From the NCBI GenBank assembly GCA_028285595.1, contig JANQOW010000128.1, positions 1 through 45,652 on the forward strand: DNA of 45,652 nt, in the 5' to 3' direction. Made by a program: the position numbers and the translations under genes. The notes under the pieces are model-generated. The model worked only from the letters and a program-made list of their open reading frames with translations, made no database searches and was not told the DNA's origin. The DNA is from Hyphomicrobiales bacterium. GTDB taxonomy: Bacteria; Pseudomonadota; Alphaproteobacteria; Rhizobiales; CAJQND01. This document shows, piece by piece, positions 36,272 to 44,260 of this stretch (position 1 is the stretch's first letter; every line of letters starts with the position of its first letter).

Positions 36272-38531
36272 GCGTGCTGAGCGCGACGGGGGGAATGTTG
36301 AGCATCACTGTCTCAGGTAACAGGCAGATCTCATCGTTACAGGCCTGGGCCTCCAAGGAGATGATCTGCGAGGCCTTGCCGTCCTCCTTCAACTCCACCT
36401 CGATTTCCACATCGCCTTCGTAGAGGGCAAGCTCTTCTTCCGCTATGCCCAGTTTCACCAGCTTGTAGTCCGGATAGCTGATCTTTGCCGGCAGCGAACT
36501 GGTGCGCGTCCCCACGGTGATCTTTGTAGGGATGAAGGCTTCATTCTTCACTTCATGTCCGTTCACATGCCAGCCCTTGGCGATCTGAAGGCTGACGCGC
36601 ACCTTGCCCGGCTCTGTGCGCACCGCGGACGCTTTCACCTGGCCCTTGCCGATATATTGTAAGGGCCCACCCTCCCCATTGCGCATCAGATCGGCGGCAT
36701 AAAGCGAATACGGCACCGAGGCCGGCATTTGCACGGTCAGCCCTGAGATGCTGGCACTGAGCAGATCGGCCCGTTGGCCATACTCCGGCTTGAGCGAGCG
36801 CCGCGCCAGACGGGCGAAGAGCTCCAGCGCGGCGGCGTTTCCAGACGGCAGGGTAACGTCGGTCTTCAGTTTTGGTCGTGTAAACTCCACTTCATCGGTG
36901 GTGAAGTAATAGTCGCCGGACGGCTTGTCGAAGAACAACTGGTCCATGCCCGCGGCCACCTCTTCAGCCGCGGTGAGCCAATCTGAGCCGGCACCGGCGT
37001 CGTAAAGCGAAACGAAGGCGTTGGCGAGAAACGCGTAGTCCTGTTGCGTTGCTGTGAGTTCGGATTTGCCTTCGAAACGGTAGCGCATCAGCACCCCGTC
37101 CGCCCCGCGCATGTGTTTCCAGAGATAGTGGGCGTTCGCTGCCGCCGCCTCCACATAACGCGGTTCATGCAAGATACGACCGGCCTCCGCCATGGTGCGC
37201 ATCATCAGGGCGTTCCAGCCGGTGAGCACTTTTTCATCCCGGTAGGGCGCCTTGCGCTTGGCCCGCAGCGCCATGAGCTTCTTCCGGATCGTGGTCACTG
37301 AGGTTTCGAACTGTGCCTCCGTCAGGCCCAAGGCTTTCAGCTTGGCAGACCGATCGCCGCTCAGATAGAGCACATTCTCCGCCTCAAAATTTCCCTCAAA
37401 CCGAACGCCGTAAGCAATCTCCAAGAGACGCAGTTCATCCGCGCTCAGGTTCTCCTGCAACTCGCTGTGAGGCCAGGTGTAGAAGGCCCCTTCTTTCTTC
37501 TCACCGGCCGCGTTTACGCTGTCGGCGTCGAAAGCTGACAGGAACGCACCGTCCTCGGTGGTCATGTCGCGCAGCACGAAGTTAAGAGCGCGGCGGGCAG
37601 CGGATGCGTGATCCAGATTGCCCGTGACAGAGAAGGAATGCACCAGCGCCCGGGTGATGAGCGCTTGGTTGTAGAGCATCTTTTCAAAGTGCGGCACGCG
37701 CCAATTCTCGTCGAGCGCATAGCGGTGAAAGCCGCCGCCCAGATGATCATGGATACCGCCGCGCACGATCGCATTCAGCGTGGCGCCCACAGCCTTCGTG
37801 GCCGCCGCCTCATCGTGGCGAGTGCTCTGATGCTGCAGGTAGAGCATCAGGGACTCATTGGGAAATTTCGGCGTGCCTTGCGTTCCGCCGGCTTTGGTGT
37901 CGATGCCCGCGGACAGTTGCGCCGCAATCCGGGCGCGGATCTCAGGGGTCACCTGCTGAACCTGCAGGCGGGCCTGCATGACCGTGTTCACCACTTCCTG
38001 CATCTGGGCCGCTTCGGAGAGCATGTCTTGGGAATGGGTCTTCCAGCGGTTGGCCACGTTGGTGATCAGCTGAGTGAAGATTTCGGGCGGCAGGTAAGTC
38101 TCGCCCATAAAGGGAGTGAGCTCCGGGGTCAGGAACACGTTGTTCGGCCAGCCGCCGCGCTGGGCCATGAGCTCGGTGACCAGCATGAAGGTTTCATCAA
38201 TATCGGGTCTGCGCTCCCGGTCGACCTTGATGGAGATGAAATGTTCGTTGAGATAGGCAGCGATCTGCTTATCCATGAAGCTTTCACGCTCCATAACGTG
38301 ACACCAGTGGCAGGTGGAATAGCCAACCGAGAGGTAAATGGGCTTGTTCTCAGCCTTCGCCTTGGCCAGCGCTTCGGGGCCCCACGGGTACCAGTTCACC
38401 GGATTGTCCGCGTGCAAGCGCAAGTAGGGCGACGACTCTTTCAACAATCGCTTGGCCCCTTCAGCGGCCGCGCCGGTGAGCGTGAAGGTAATCAAGAGCA
38501 GGATTGCGGTGAAAAGCTTCAGGAACGGCAT
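36249..38531 (-). CDS. Exported DUF255 (YyaL/SSP411-like) thioredoxin-fold protein with DsbD-N-like C-terminus
   Basis: The 760-residue protein has a signal peptide (to about residue 23), a thioredoxin-like DUF255 domain ([20 protein letters not shown] and the cysteine motif STCHWCHVM), and a long alpha/alpha-barrel resembling N-acylglucosamine 2-epimerases. A C-terminal domain of about 110 residues ends with [12 protein letters not shown], which resembles the paired cysteines of the DsbD N-terminal domain. Most family members are cytoplasmic; the signal peptide places this one in the periplasm, where it could take part in thiol redox chemistry. The physiological role is not known. It overlaps the convergent dehalogenase gene by 23 bases. 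Confidence 0.82.
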   Translation of the reverse strand: MPFLKLFTAILLLITFTLTGAAAEGAKRLLKESSPYLRLHADNPVNWYPWGPEALAKAKAENKPIYLSVGYSTCHWCHVMERESFMDKQIAAYLNEHFISIKVDRERRPDIDETFMLVTELMAQRGGWPNNVFLTPELTPFMGETYLPPEIFTQLITNVANRWKTHSQDMLSEAAQMQEVVNTVMQARLQVQQVTPEIRARIAAQLSAGIDTKAGGTQGTPKFPNESLMLYLQHQSTRHDEAAATKAVGATLNAIVRGGIHDHLGGGFHRYALDENWRVPHFEKMLYNQALITRALVHSFSVTGNLDHASAARRALNFVLRDMTTEDGAFLSAFDADSVNAAGEKKEGAFYTWPHSELQENLSADELRLLEIAYGVRFEGNFEAENVLYLSGDRSAKLKALGLTEAQFETSVTTIRKKLMALRAKRKAPYRDEKVLTGWNALMMRTMAEAGRILHEPRYVEAAAANAHYLWKHMRGADGVLMRYRFEGKSELTATQQDYAFLANAFVSLYDAGAGSDWLTAAEEVAAGMDQLFFDKPSGDYYFTTDEVEFTRPKLKTDVTLPSGNAAALELFARLARRSLKPEYGQRADLLSASISGLTVQMPASVPYSLYAADLMRNGEGGPLQYIGKGQVKASAVRTEPGKVRVSLQIAKGWHVNGHEVKNEAFIPTKITVGTRTSSLPAKISYPDYKLVKLGIAEEELALYEGDVEIEVELKEDGKASQIISLEAQACNDEICLLPETVMLNIPPVALSTLKLAMRE

Positions 38532-38654
38532 GATGGGCTCATCTTATGGTGGTCGCGCGCGGGCCTGACCTGGAAGTTGTTCGCGGCGGAAGTCAAGGCA
38601 CGCCTTATCACAAAACGGTTGGGCAGCCGAAAGGTTCCGCCTGAAAAGACAAAT

Positions 38655-38683
38655 ATGGCAGCTTCACTCTTTAAAGCTGCCAT
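38655..38683 (-). terminator. Perfect 10-base hairpin downstream of the sulfotransferase gene
   Basis: ATGGCAGCTT and AAGCTGCCAT form a perfect 10-base stem around a 9-base loop. Read on the minus strand it is followed by ATTTGTCTTTT, so it fits an intrinsic terminator about 70 bases after the sulfotransferase stop. It lies 124 bases upstream of the DUF255 start on the same strand, so a control role for that gene is also possible. Confidence 0.55.
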
Positions 38684-38752
38684 CGCCTTGAAGGGGATTA
38701 ATGATCCACAACAGACGGTCAAACAAACTGTTCAACGAGCTAGCAACAGCCC

Positions 38753-40393
38753 TCAAGCCTCACTCAGTACTTTTTCAAGAGCATCTTTCAGCGGCCCGAG
38801 ATGGTGGTCATACCGTTTCCAACGCCCGATAGAGGACTTATAGACCGTTTGACGAACCTGCCATCGGCTCGGTGTGGCGACAAGGCGCTCTGTCTCGTGA
38901 TATCGAAGGCAGCGGTCGTCCCAGGGCAAGTCCAGGAAGCTTACCAGCGCGCGGCTGGTTTTCTCCATGTCACTCACGAGGCTTTCATAATCTACCTCGA
39001 ACATCGGCAGTGGCAGGACTTCTCGCCAGTGCTGCATGAGCTGGTGATATTCGCAGTAGTACTCACCAAGCGTTTTCAGATCCCCCACGTAGCCATGACC
39101 AGCATTGAAGTTCTGCATGTAGCAGGCAACACAGGTGTCCAGCGGATCACGGCGGCAGTGGATGATACGCGCCTTTGGCAGGAGAAGCGCGATGAGGCCC
39201 AGCAGTTCGTAGTTGTGCGGATTCTTGTCCGTCGCCCGCAGGGCGGTATTTGGACTAGGGTTCAAGGCATCAAGAAAGCGATCTGCAAGCTGTCTTATGT
39301 CTCGGCCGCTCAGTGTGGAGATTTTTTCACCGAAAGACTGCAGTCCGCCAGCAGAAAATCCAAGGGATGCGGCGACCCTGCGCATATCGGGCAACTCTCC
39401 AAGCCCGTGAACCTGTGGGTGACTGGCGAGGATCTGTTCGCAGAGCGTTGTTCCGGTGCGGGGCATGCCGACGATGAACACCGGTCGCTCGTCAGCGTTG
39501 CCCTGATCAGACTTGCCCGCGAACAGCGACTTTGGGAAAAACGTGCGTAAGTGAGCGTATCTTTTTCGATGAAGCGCGATGTCGAATTCCAGGCGCTTGA
39601 GCTTCTTGCCCTCCTGGAAGTGCGACATCGCATCATCCCAGCGCTCAACGTCGTTGCACACTTTGGCGAACGCATGATGCAGAAGCGCACTCTGATCGGC
39701 TCGCAGGCTGCGATCGCCGAGACGCTTTTTCAGCAGCGCGAAGTCCGGGTCGTCCTCAGCGAAACGCCGGGCCTGGGCCAAGGCACACAATGCCTCAATG
39801 TTTCCAGGGTCAGTCTTGAGGGCGGCACGCAAGCTATCAACCGCATTGTCCAGTTTGCCGATCCCAATATCCAGCTCAGCCAATCCGATTTGCGCTCGCG
39901 CGAAGCCCGGTGTGGCCTTCAGTGCTTCGCCAAACCAGTGCCGTGCCTGGCTTGCATCGGACAGCATCATCTCCGCGCGGCCCAGATTACACATGGCATC
40001 GGCGTAGCCTGGGTTGAAGCTCACGGCTTTTTTGAGATGACCGATTGCCTGCTTCGGCTTCCCGCTCATCAGGTAGGCATTGCCAAGGTTGTTCCGGTAG
40101 ATGGCGACCTTCCGGCCTCTGTTTACGGCCTTTTCAAGGAAGTCTATCGCCACCGGCAGTCTATCGGCCTCGACCGCCAGCAGACCCATAAGATTTAGGG
40201 CGTCGGCGTTTGCAGGATCACCTCGAAGAACAAGTTGGTAGCAATACTCCGCCTCGCGAAACCGACGCTGATTGTGCAACTTGATCCCGCGCTGGATCAT
40301 GGCTTCGGGACTAAGCGAGCCGCCCGGCTGTGACGCCTTGCCAGCATATGTCAATCGTATAGGGCCTGACCGTGATGGCGTTTGTTTACGCAT
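38753..40393 (-). CDS. TPR-repeat sulfotransferase
   Basis: The 546-residue protein has an N-terminal half of about six tetratricopeptide repeats (for example YRNNLGNAYLMSGKPKQAIG and ADAMCNLGRAEMMLSDASQA) and a C-terminal sulfotransferase domain. The latter starts with the PAPS 5'-phosphosulfate loop FIVGMPRTGTTLCEQILASH, followed by the 3'-phosphate segment IHCRRDPLDTCVACY. Such enzymes transfer sulfate from PAPS to a protein tyrosine, sugar or lipid. No signal peptide is seen. I chose ATG 40393; GTG 40402 is in frame. It is 54 bases downstream of the outer-membrane protein gene on the same strand, so co-transcription is possible; the acceptor is unknown. Confidence 0.87.
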   Translation of the reverse strand: MRKQTPSRSGPIRLTYAGKASQPGGSLSPEAMIQRGIKLHNQRRFREAEYCYQLVLRGDPANADALNLMGLLAVEADRLPVAIDFLEKAVNRGRKVAIYRNNLGNAYLMSGKPKQAIGHLKKAVSFNPGYADAMCNLGRAEMMLSDASQARHWFGEALKATPGFARAQIGLAELDIGIGKLDNAVDSLRAALKTDPGNIEALCALAQARRFAEDDPDFALLKKRLGDRSLRADQSALLHHAFAKVCNDVERWDDAMSHFQEGKKLKRLEFDIALHRKRYAHLRTFFPKSLFAGKSDQGNADERPVFIVGMPRTGTTLCEQILASHPQVHGLGELPDMRRVAASLGFSAGGLQSFGEKISTLSGRDIRQLADRFLDALNPSPNTALRATDKNPHNYELLGLIALLLPKARIIHCRRDPLDTCVACYMQNFNAGHGYVGDLKTLGEYYCEYHQLMQHWREVLPLPMFEVDYESLVSDMEKTSRALVSFLDLPWDDRCLRYHETERLVATPSRWQVRQTVYKSSIGRWKRYDHHLGPLKDALEKVLSEA

Positions 40394-40447
40394 GAAGCAC
40401 ACTCGCGCCTTACGCGGCCCCGGTCATGGTGAGTTGAAGCCGTCGAA

Positions 40448-42331
40448 CTAGAACGTCCAACTCACCCCGCCCTGAACAACATGGTTCTCCAGCGTGAACC
40501 GCGAATGGTCGTCGGCGCCGGCTTGACCTTCCAAAAGGACGGACAGAATAGACTTGTAGCGGTAGCCGACATCAGCAACAAGGTTGTCCGTCAGTCCGAA
40601 CCGCATACCGGCTCCAAATTGCCCGGCGAACCCCACACTGGTGTCGTTTATGTCAATGTCGCCACCATTGACCGTTACATTGGCATCGACAATGCCGATA
40701 CCCAGTCCACCGCCAACATAGGGGGCGATGCCATTCGGCAACTTAAAGTCTTTCCACACGTTGCCGAGGATAAAGTACTGATCCAGCGTTCCTCTTTCCC
40801 GGACAAAGTTATCGTCCGGACCATTGTTGCGCGATCTCTCGGGGTCAACACTGATGTAAGAGGCTTCCAGCTCGGTCCTGAGTCCCGGAGACACTTCGGT
40901 ACCAACCGCGGCTCCCACGGTGAAACCGCTCCTGAAGAGATACTCGTAGTGGTCCTCTGTATAAAACACCGACGCTTCGCTATCGAAGGCGGCGCCGCTA
41001 AAGACGCTCACGTACCAGTCAGGACCACCTGAAGCCGCCTCTATAACCGGGGCGCCGCCAAAGTGATAGGTGGCACCGAGCTGGATATTGTGGCTCGTGA
41101 ATGTCGCCACGCCGTGATCGTTCCCGGTTCCGGGCACGCCTTTGATCAGCGCGCCGATGGAGCCCTTAAACCGATAGCTCGCATCAAGTGTCCAATTGTC
41201 CGTTAGACCGAAACGCACGCCAGCGCCGAACTGGGCGGCAAGCGCTGCGTTCGTGTCGTCGTGCGTTTCGTCGGTGTCGAGATTTTCCAGACGGCCATCA
41301 ACAATCCCAATGCCCAGACCACCCCCTGCGTAAACGGATGCAAAGCCCAGATGAACGTCTTTCCACAGGTTCAAAAGCAAAAGGTGCTGATCGACATTTC
41401 CACCGGAGGCAAACTCGGGGTCGTTCGCTTCAATCGTGTAAGACTTAGGGTCGTGGTTTACAAAGGAGTATTCCGCCTCGGCACGTAATCCCGGAACCAG
41501 GTTCGTGCCAACGGCAACACCGGCCGTGAAGCCTTCGTCCAGCTTGACCGATGATAAGTCGTCATCGGTCGTAGACGGTGTTCGCTGCGGGAAGCTGCCC
41601 CCGCCAAACACTGTGAAATAGATATCAGATCCGCCAACCCCGTCAGCAGGCGCAGCCGAATTGCCGCCGAAATGGTAATTCAGGCCCAAGTGGATGGAGT
41701 GCGTGAACAGACGGCTAATCGAATCATCTGCCGTGTTGCCTAAGGTATGAGCGTCAATAATGCCTTTGAACCGGTAGGCGATATCGGCAGAGAAATTGTC
41801 GGCAAACAGTACGCGCAGGCCAGCCCCCACCTGTCCTGCCATGCTCAGATCATCACCCTTCACAGCGTCGTCGGTCGTAAGGTCCATGTCCGTGTAGGCC
41901 AAACCCACACCGCCGCCGAGATAGGGCACCAGCGCACCGGCGATCGGGCCAAATTCCTTCCACAGATTGGCCATCGTGACCACGGCTTCGATGGTGCCCG
42001 GATTTGCCGTCGGCGTATCATTTCCATCCTGGGTGCGGTCCCGTGCCTTGAGCTTCCAATAGGACAACTCCAGCTCGCCGCGGAGCATGGGCAAAATTTC
42101 GGTGCCAAGGACACCCCCGACCGAAAAGCCGTCTTTGGTCCGCACCGCGGATACGTCGGTATCGTCCTCAAAGCCGAATTCTGTTCCTGGAACGAAGCCG
42201 CCGAAAACGCCGACATAGGACTTGTCAGCCAATGTTCCGTCTGTCGCGTTGGCCGGTGCTATAGCACCTGCAGACAGGCCTGCAGCGAGGCCAATTGCTG
42301 AAACACTGGAAAGTAGGTGTTTGGTATTCAT
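40448..42331 (-). CDS. Outer-membrane protein of three tandem beta-barrel repeats
   Basis: The 627-residue protein has a signal peptide (about 1-29, ending ANA) and three homologous units of roughly 190 residues: about 39-222, 237-425 and 438-627. Each begins with a strand of the SYVGVFGG/DIYFTVFGG/DWYVSVFSG type and has GTExxPxLRxE at about 76, 275 and 477. N-L/V-W-K-D/E occurs at 122, 321 and 525, and GAGxRxxxxDN at 169, 369 and 573. Units 1 and 2 end in YHFGG and unit 3 in SWTF, a C-terminal aromatic BAM signal. Each unit resembles a small opacity/Omp25-type 8-strand barrel. The triple arrangement is unusual. The function is unknown; structural or surface roles are likely. Confidence 0.85.
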   Translation of the reverse strand: MNTKHLLSSVSAIGLAAGLSAGAIAPANATDGTLADKSYVGVFGGFVPGTEFGFEDDTDVSAVRTKDGFSVGGVLGTEILPMLRGELELSYWKLKARDRTQDGNDTPTANPGTIEAVVTMANLWKEFGPIAGALVPYLGGGVGLAYTDMDLTTDDAVKGDDLSMAGQVGAGLRVLFADNFSADIAYRFKGIIDAHTLGNTADDSISRLFTHSIHLGLNYHFGGNSAAPADGVGGSDIYFTVFGGGSFPQRTPSTTDDDLSSVKLDEGFTAGVAVGTNLVPGLRAEAEYSFVNHDPKSYTIEANDPEFASGGNVDQHLLLLNLWKDVHLGFASVYAGGGLGIGIVDGRLENLDTDETHDDTNAALAAQFGAGVRFGLTDNWTLDASYRFKGSIGALIKGVPGTGNDHGVATFTSHNIQLGATYHFGGAPVIEAASGGPDWYVSVFSGAAFDSEASVFYTEDHYEYLFRSGFTVGAAVGTEVSPGLRTELEASYISVDPERSRNNGPDDNFVRERGTLDQYFILGNVWKDFKLPNGIAPYVGGGLGIGIVDANVTVNGGDIDINDTSVGFAGQFGAGMRFGLTDNLVADVGYRYKSILSVLLEGQAGADDHSRFTLENHVVQGGVSWTF

Positions 42332-42652
42332 GGACCGTCACACTCGCGCGTTATCTGCCGGTACACTACTGCCCGCCCATCGTACCATCTATCGTATATT
42401 TTCTACAATCTGTAATTGTATGGTCAAGTTCGCAGACCTTACAAAATTCGATTGCTAACATTTTTGCAGAGTATGTTGCACTTTGGGCACACGTCACGAA
42501 AGACCGGTCGGGCACGTTTTCTACTCGAGACTTCCACTGAGCAGGCGTTCGCACTCTAGACGTCAGCACGGTGAAACGTTGCAATGTTGGGCAAGCAGTG
42601 CAACTATCGACCTTCAACTTGAGACTCAGTGCGGATAACAGGTTGCCCATCC
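42332..42652. promoter_or_regulatory. 321-base AT-rich divergent intergenic region
   Basis: No gene is supported. It lies between divergent starts of the outer-membrane protein (minus) and the serine peptidase (plus). The stretch around 42380-42450 is clearly AT-rich compared with its surroundings and likely holds the promoter of the highly expressed-type outer-membrane gene. An inverted repeat GTTGCA/TGCAAC lies at 42578-42583 and 42599-42604. Confidence 0.45.
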
Positions 42653-43159
42653 ATGCAAAAGGCTCGGTTCAGCTCTCATATGACGTTCATCAATCCAGAC
42701 AAATCGTGGCGTGCGATCCTGGTGATCATGACCGGCATCGTCCTCTTCGCCTTAGGCACCGCTGCGCAGGCTGCGCAGAAATTGAGCTCAATTTCCGTCC
42801 CGCGCGGATGGAAAGGCGCCGTGTACACCACCGACAGCGGGCGTTTTTCTCATTGTGCGGCCAACGCGAGCTACAAGAGCAACTTCGTTGTATTTGTCAG
42901 CATCGACAACGCCTATTATTGGAAAGTCGGCTTTCTTGACCGCCGGAAACGTCTGAGAAATGGTCGGACCGTTGCCAGGATCAGAATTGATGGGACCCGC
43001 TGGATCTCTTTTCGGACACGTGTGAGCCGGAACAACTTTTTTGTTCTGAACATGCCGGCAACTCACGGTTCATCAGGCTGTTTCGCAGAGGCCGGCAAAT
43101 GGCTTTGGACCTGGACGGCAGGATCTATCGCTTCAACCTCACGAACACCAGCTCGCTGA
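42653..43159 (+). CDS. N-terminal part of a frameshifted exported S1C serine peptidase
   Basis: This frame holds a signal peptide (ILVIMTGIVLFALGTAAQAA) and a domain of about 120 residues (WKGAVYTTDSGRFSHCAANA ... WKVGFLDRRKRLRNG) of the kind that precedes the peptidase domain in alphaproteobacterial relatives. After NMPATHG (about 43067) it loses family-like sequence and ends at 43159, while the family-like sequence continues in the -1 frame (FIRLFRRGRQMALDLDG). A one-base deletion between about 43037 and 43090, a sequencing error or programmed slippage at the six-T run 43037-43042 would each explain it. Starts at 42653 or 42680 are possible. Confidence 0.6.
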   Translation: MQKARFSSHMTFINPDKSWRAILVIMTGIVLFALGTAAQAAQKLSSISVPRGWKGAVYTTDSGRFSHCAANASYKSNFVVFVSIDNAYYWKVGFLDRRKRLRNGRTVARIRIDGTRWISFRTRVSRNNFFVLNMPATHGSSGCFAEAGKWLWTWTAGSIASTSRTPAR

Positions 43160-43962
43160 TGCCCGCTCTGGCGCGGTGCGTTAAGCGATATGAGACTGTG
43201 CGCGTGAAACCGCGCAAAAGGATAGCCCGGAAATCAACCCAGGACCCGGTTCTGCCGCGGCTCAGCAAGACCCCCGGTCAGACCGGTGTGTCGAAACCAT
43301 CCGGCGGGTCAAAGAAGGCCAGGAAGAGCCGCAGCTCGGCTGGAACCGGCATGATGGTGTCGGACAGCGGGCATGTGCTCACGAATTATCATGTGGTCCG
43401 CGGTTGCAGAAAAATCAGCGTGACAATGCAAGGCGAGCTTGAGATCGAAGCAAAAATTCTGAAGTCTGACAGAACAAACGATCTCGCCGTTCTGAAAATG
43501 AGCTCAGTTCTTCCGGGCAAGGGTGTCGCGCACTTTCGCACGGGCCGTCGGCTGAAGGCAGGCGAGTCCATAGCTGTGTATGGCTTCCCGTTGCCAGGCA
43601 CGTTGAGCGTTTCGGGAAACATCGTCTCAGGCCACATTACCTCGTTGGCGGGCCTTGCCGATGATGCACGCTTCGTTCAGATCTCTTCACCCATTCAACC
43701 GGGAAACAGTGGTGGTCCACTCATTGACACCGCCGGGCAGGTGATCGGCGTTGTGACCTCAAAGCTCGATGAATTGAAGTTTGCAGGCGCGACAGGATCC
43801 ATGCCGCAAAATGTGAACTTCGCGATCAAGTCGAATGTCGCCCTGAACTTCATGGACGCTCACTCGATCCCCTACAAAACCTCTTCAGGGGAAGAGGAAT
43901 TCACGCTGACCAAGCTGGTGGAAGAAGCGAAGAAATATACGGTCCACGTGAAGTGCAAATAG
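43099..43962 (+). CDS. Trypsin-like (S1C) serine peptidase domain, C-terminal part of a frameshifted gene
   Basis: The 287-residue frame contains the complete S1C catalytic domain: His in GHVLTNYHVV, Asp in RTNDLAVLKM and Ser in QPGNSGGPLID. Upstream of its first ATG the frame continues open with FIRLFRRGRQ, which fits the end of the N-terminal domain in the preceding frame. So the ATG at 43099 is probably not the natural start. Without the preceding frame it would lack a signal peptide. No PDZ domain is present. A basic linker (KPRKRIARKS, KKARKSRSS) separates the two domains. Expected to be periplasmic if the frames are joined. Confidence 0.75.
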   Translation: MALDLDGRIYRFNLTNTSSLMPALARCVKRYETVRVKPRKRIARKSTQDPVLPRLSKTPGQTGVSKPSGGSKKARKSRSSAGTGMMVSDSGHVLTNYHVVRGCRKISVTMQGELEIEAKILKSDRTNDLAVLKMSSVLPGKGVAHFRTGRRLKAGESIAVYGFPLPGTLSVSGNIVSGHITSLAGLADDARFVQISSPIQPGNSGGPLIDTAGQVIGVVTSKLDELKFAGATGSMPQNVNFAIKSNVALNFMDAHSIPYKTSSGEEEFTLTKLVEEAKKYTVHVKCK

Positions 43963-44260
43963 GCCGCTAACGGCCCACTGGTTTCCGCTCACCCTCACTG
44001 GCGCACGCGCACGCCTCTCTCCGGCTCGCGCACAAATCTTCACAAAATAAGCCTCAGCGCGAAGCGCATTCTGACAACATTCACCGGCAATGTTGAATCA
44101 AAAGCGGAATGCGATTATTATCTCTCACACAACTCAATTGGCAGAATTTTGGTTTTGTCTGAGCGGATATTTTCTCCACTCGGCATGATTTCACCTTATT
44201 GTTTGTGATTGTTTTCAATACCTAAGCACGAGCGGCACAACAAACAGAGGCAACCCGCAT
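43963..44260 (+). other. 298-base intergenic region
   Basis: No gene is supported. A small perfect hairpin GGCCG-ctaa-CGGCC (43962-43975) sits at the peptidase stop codon but lacks a T-run. The second half (about 44090-44220) is AT-rich and probably contains the promoter for the cytochrome gene at 44261. Confidence 0.4.
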
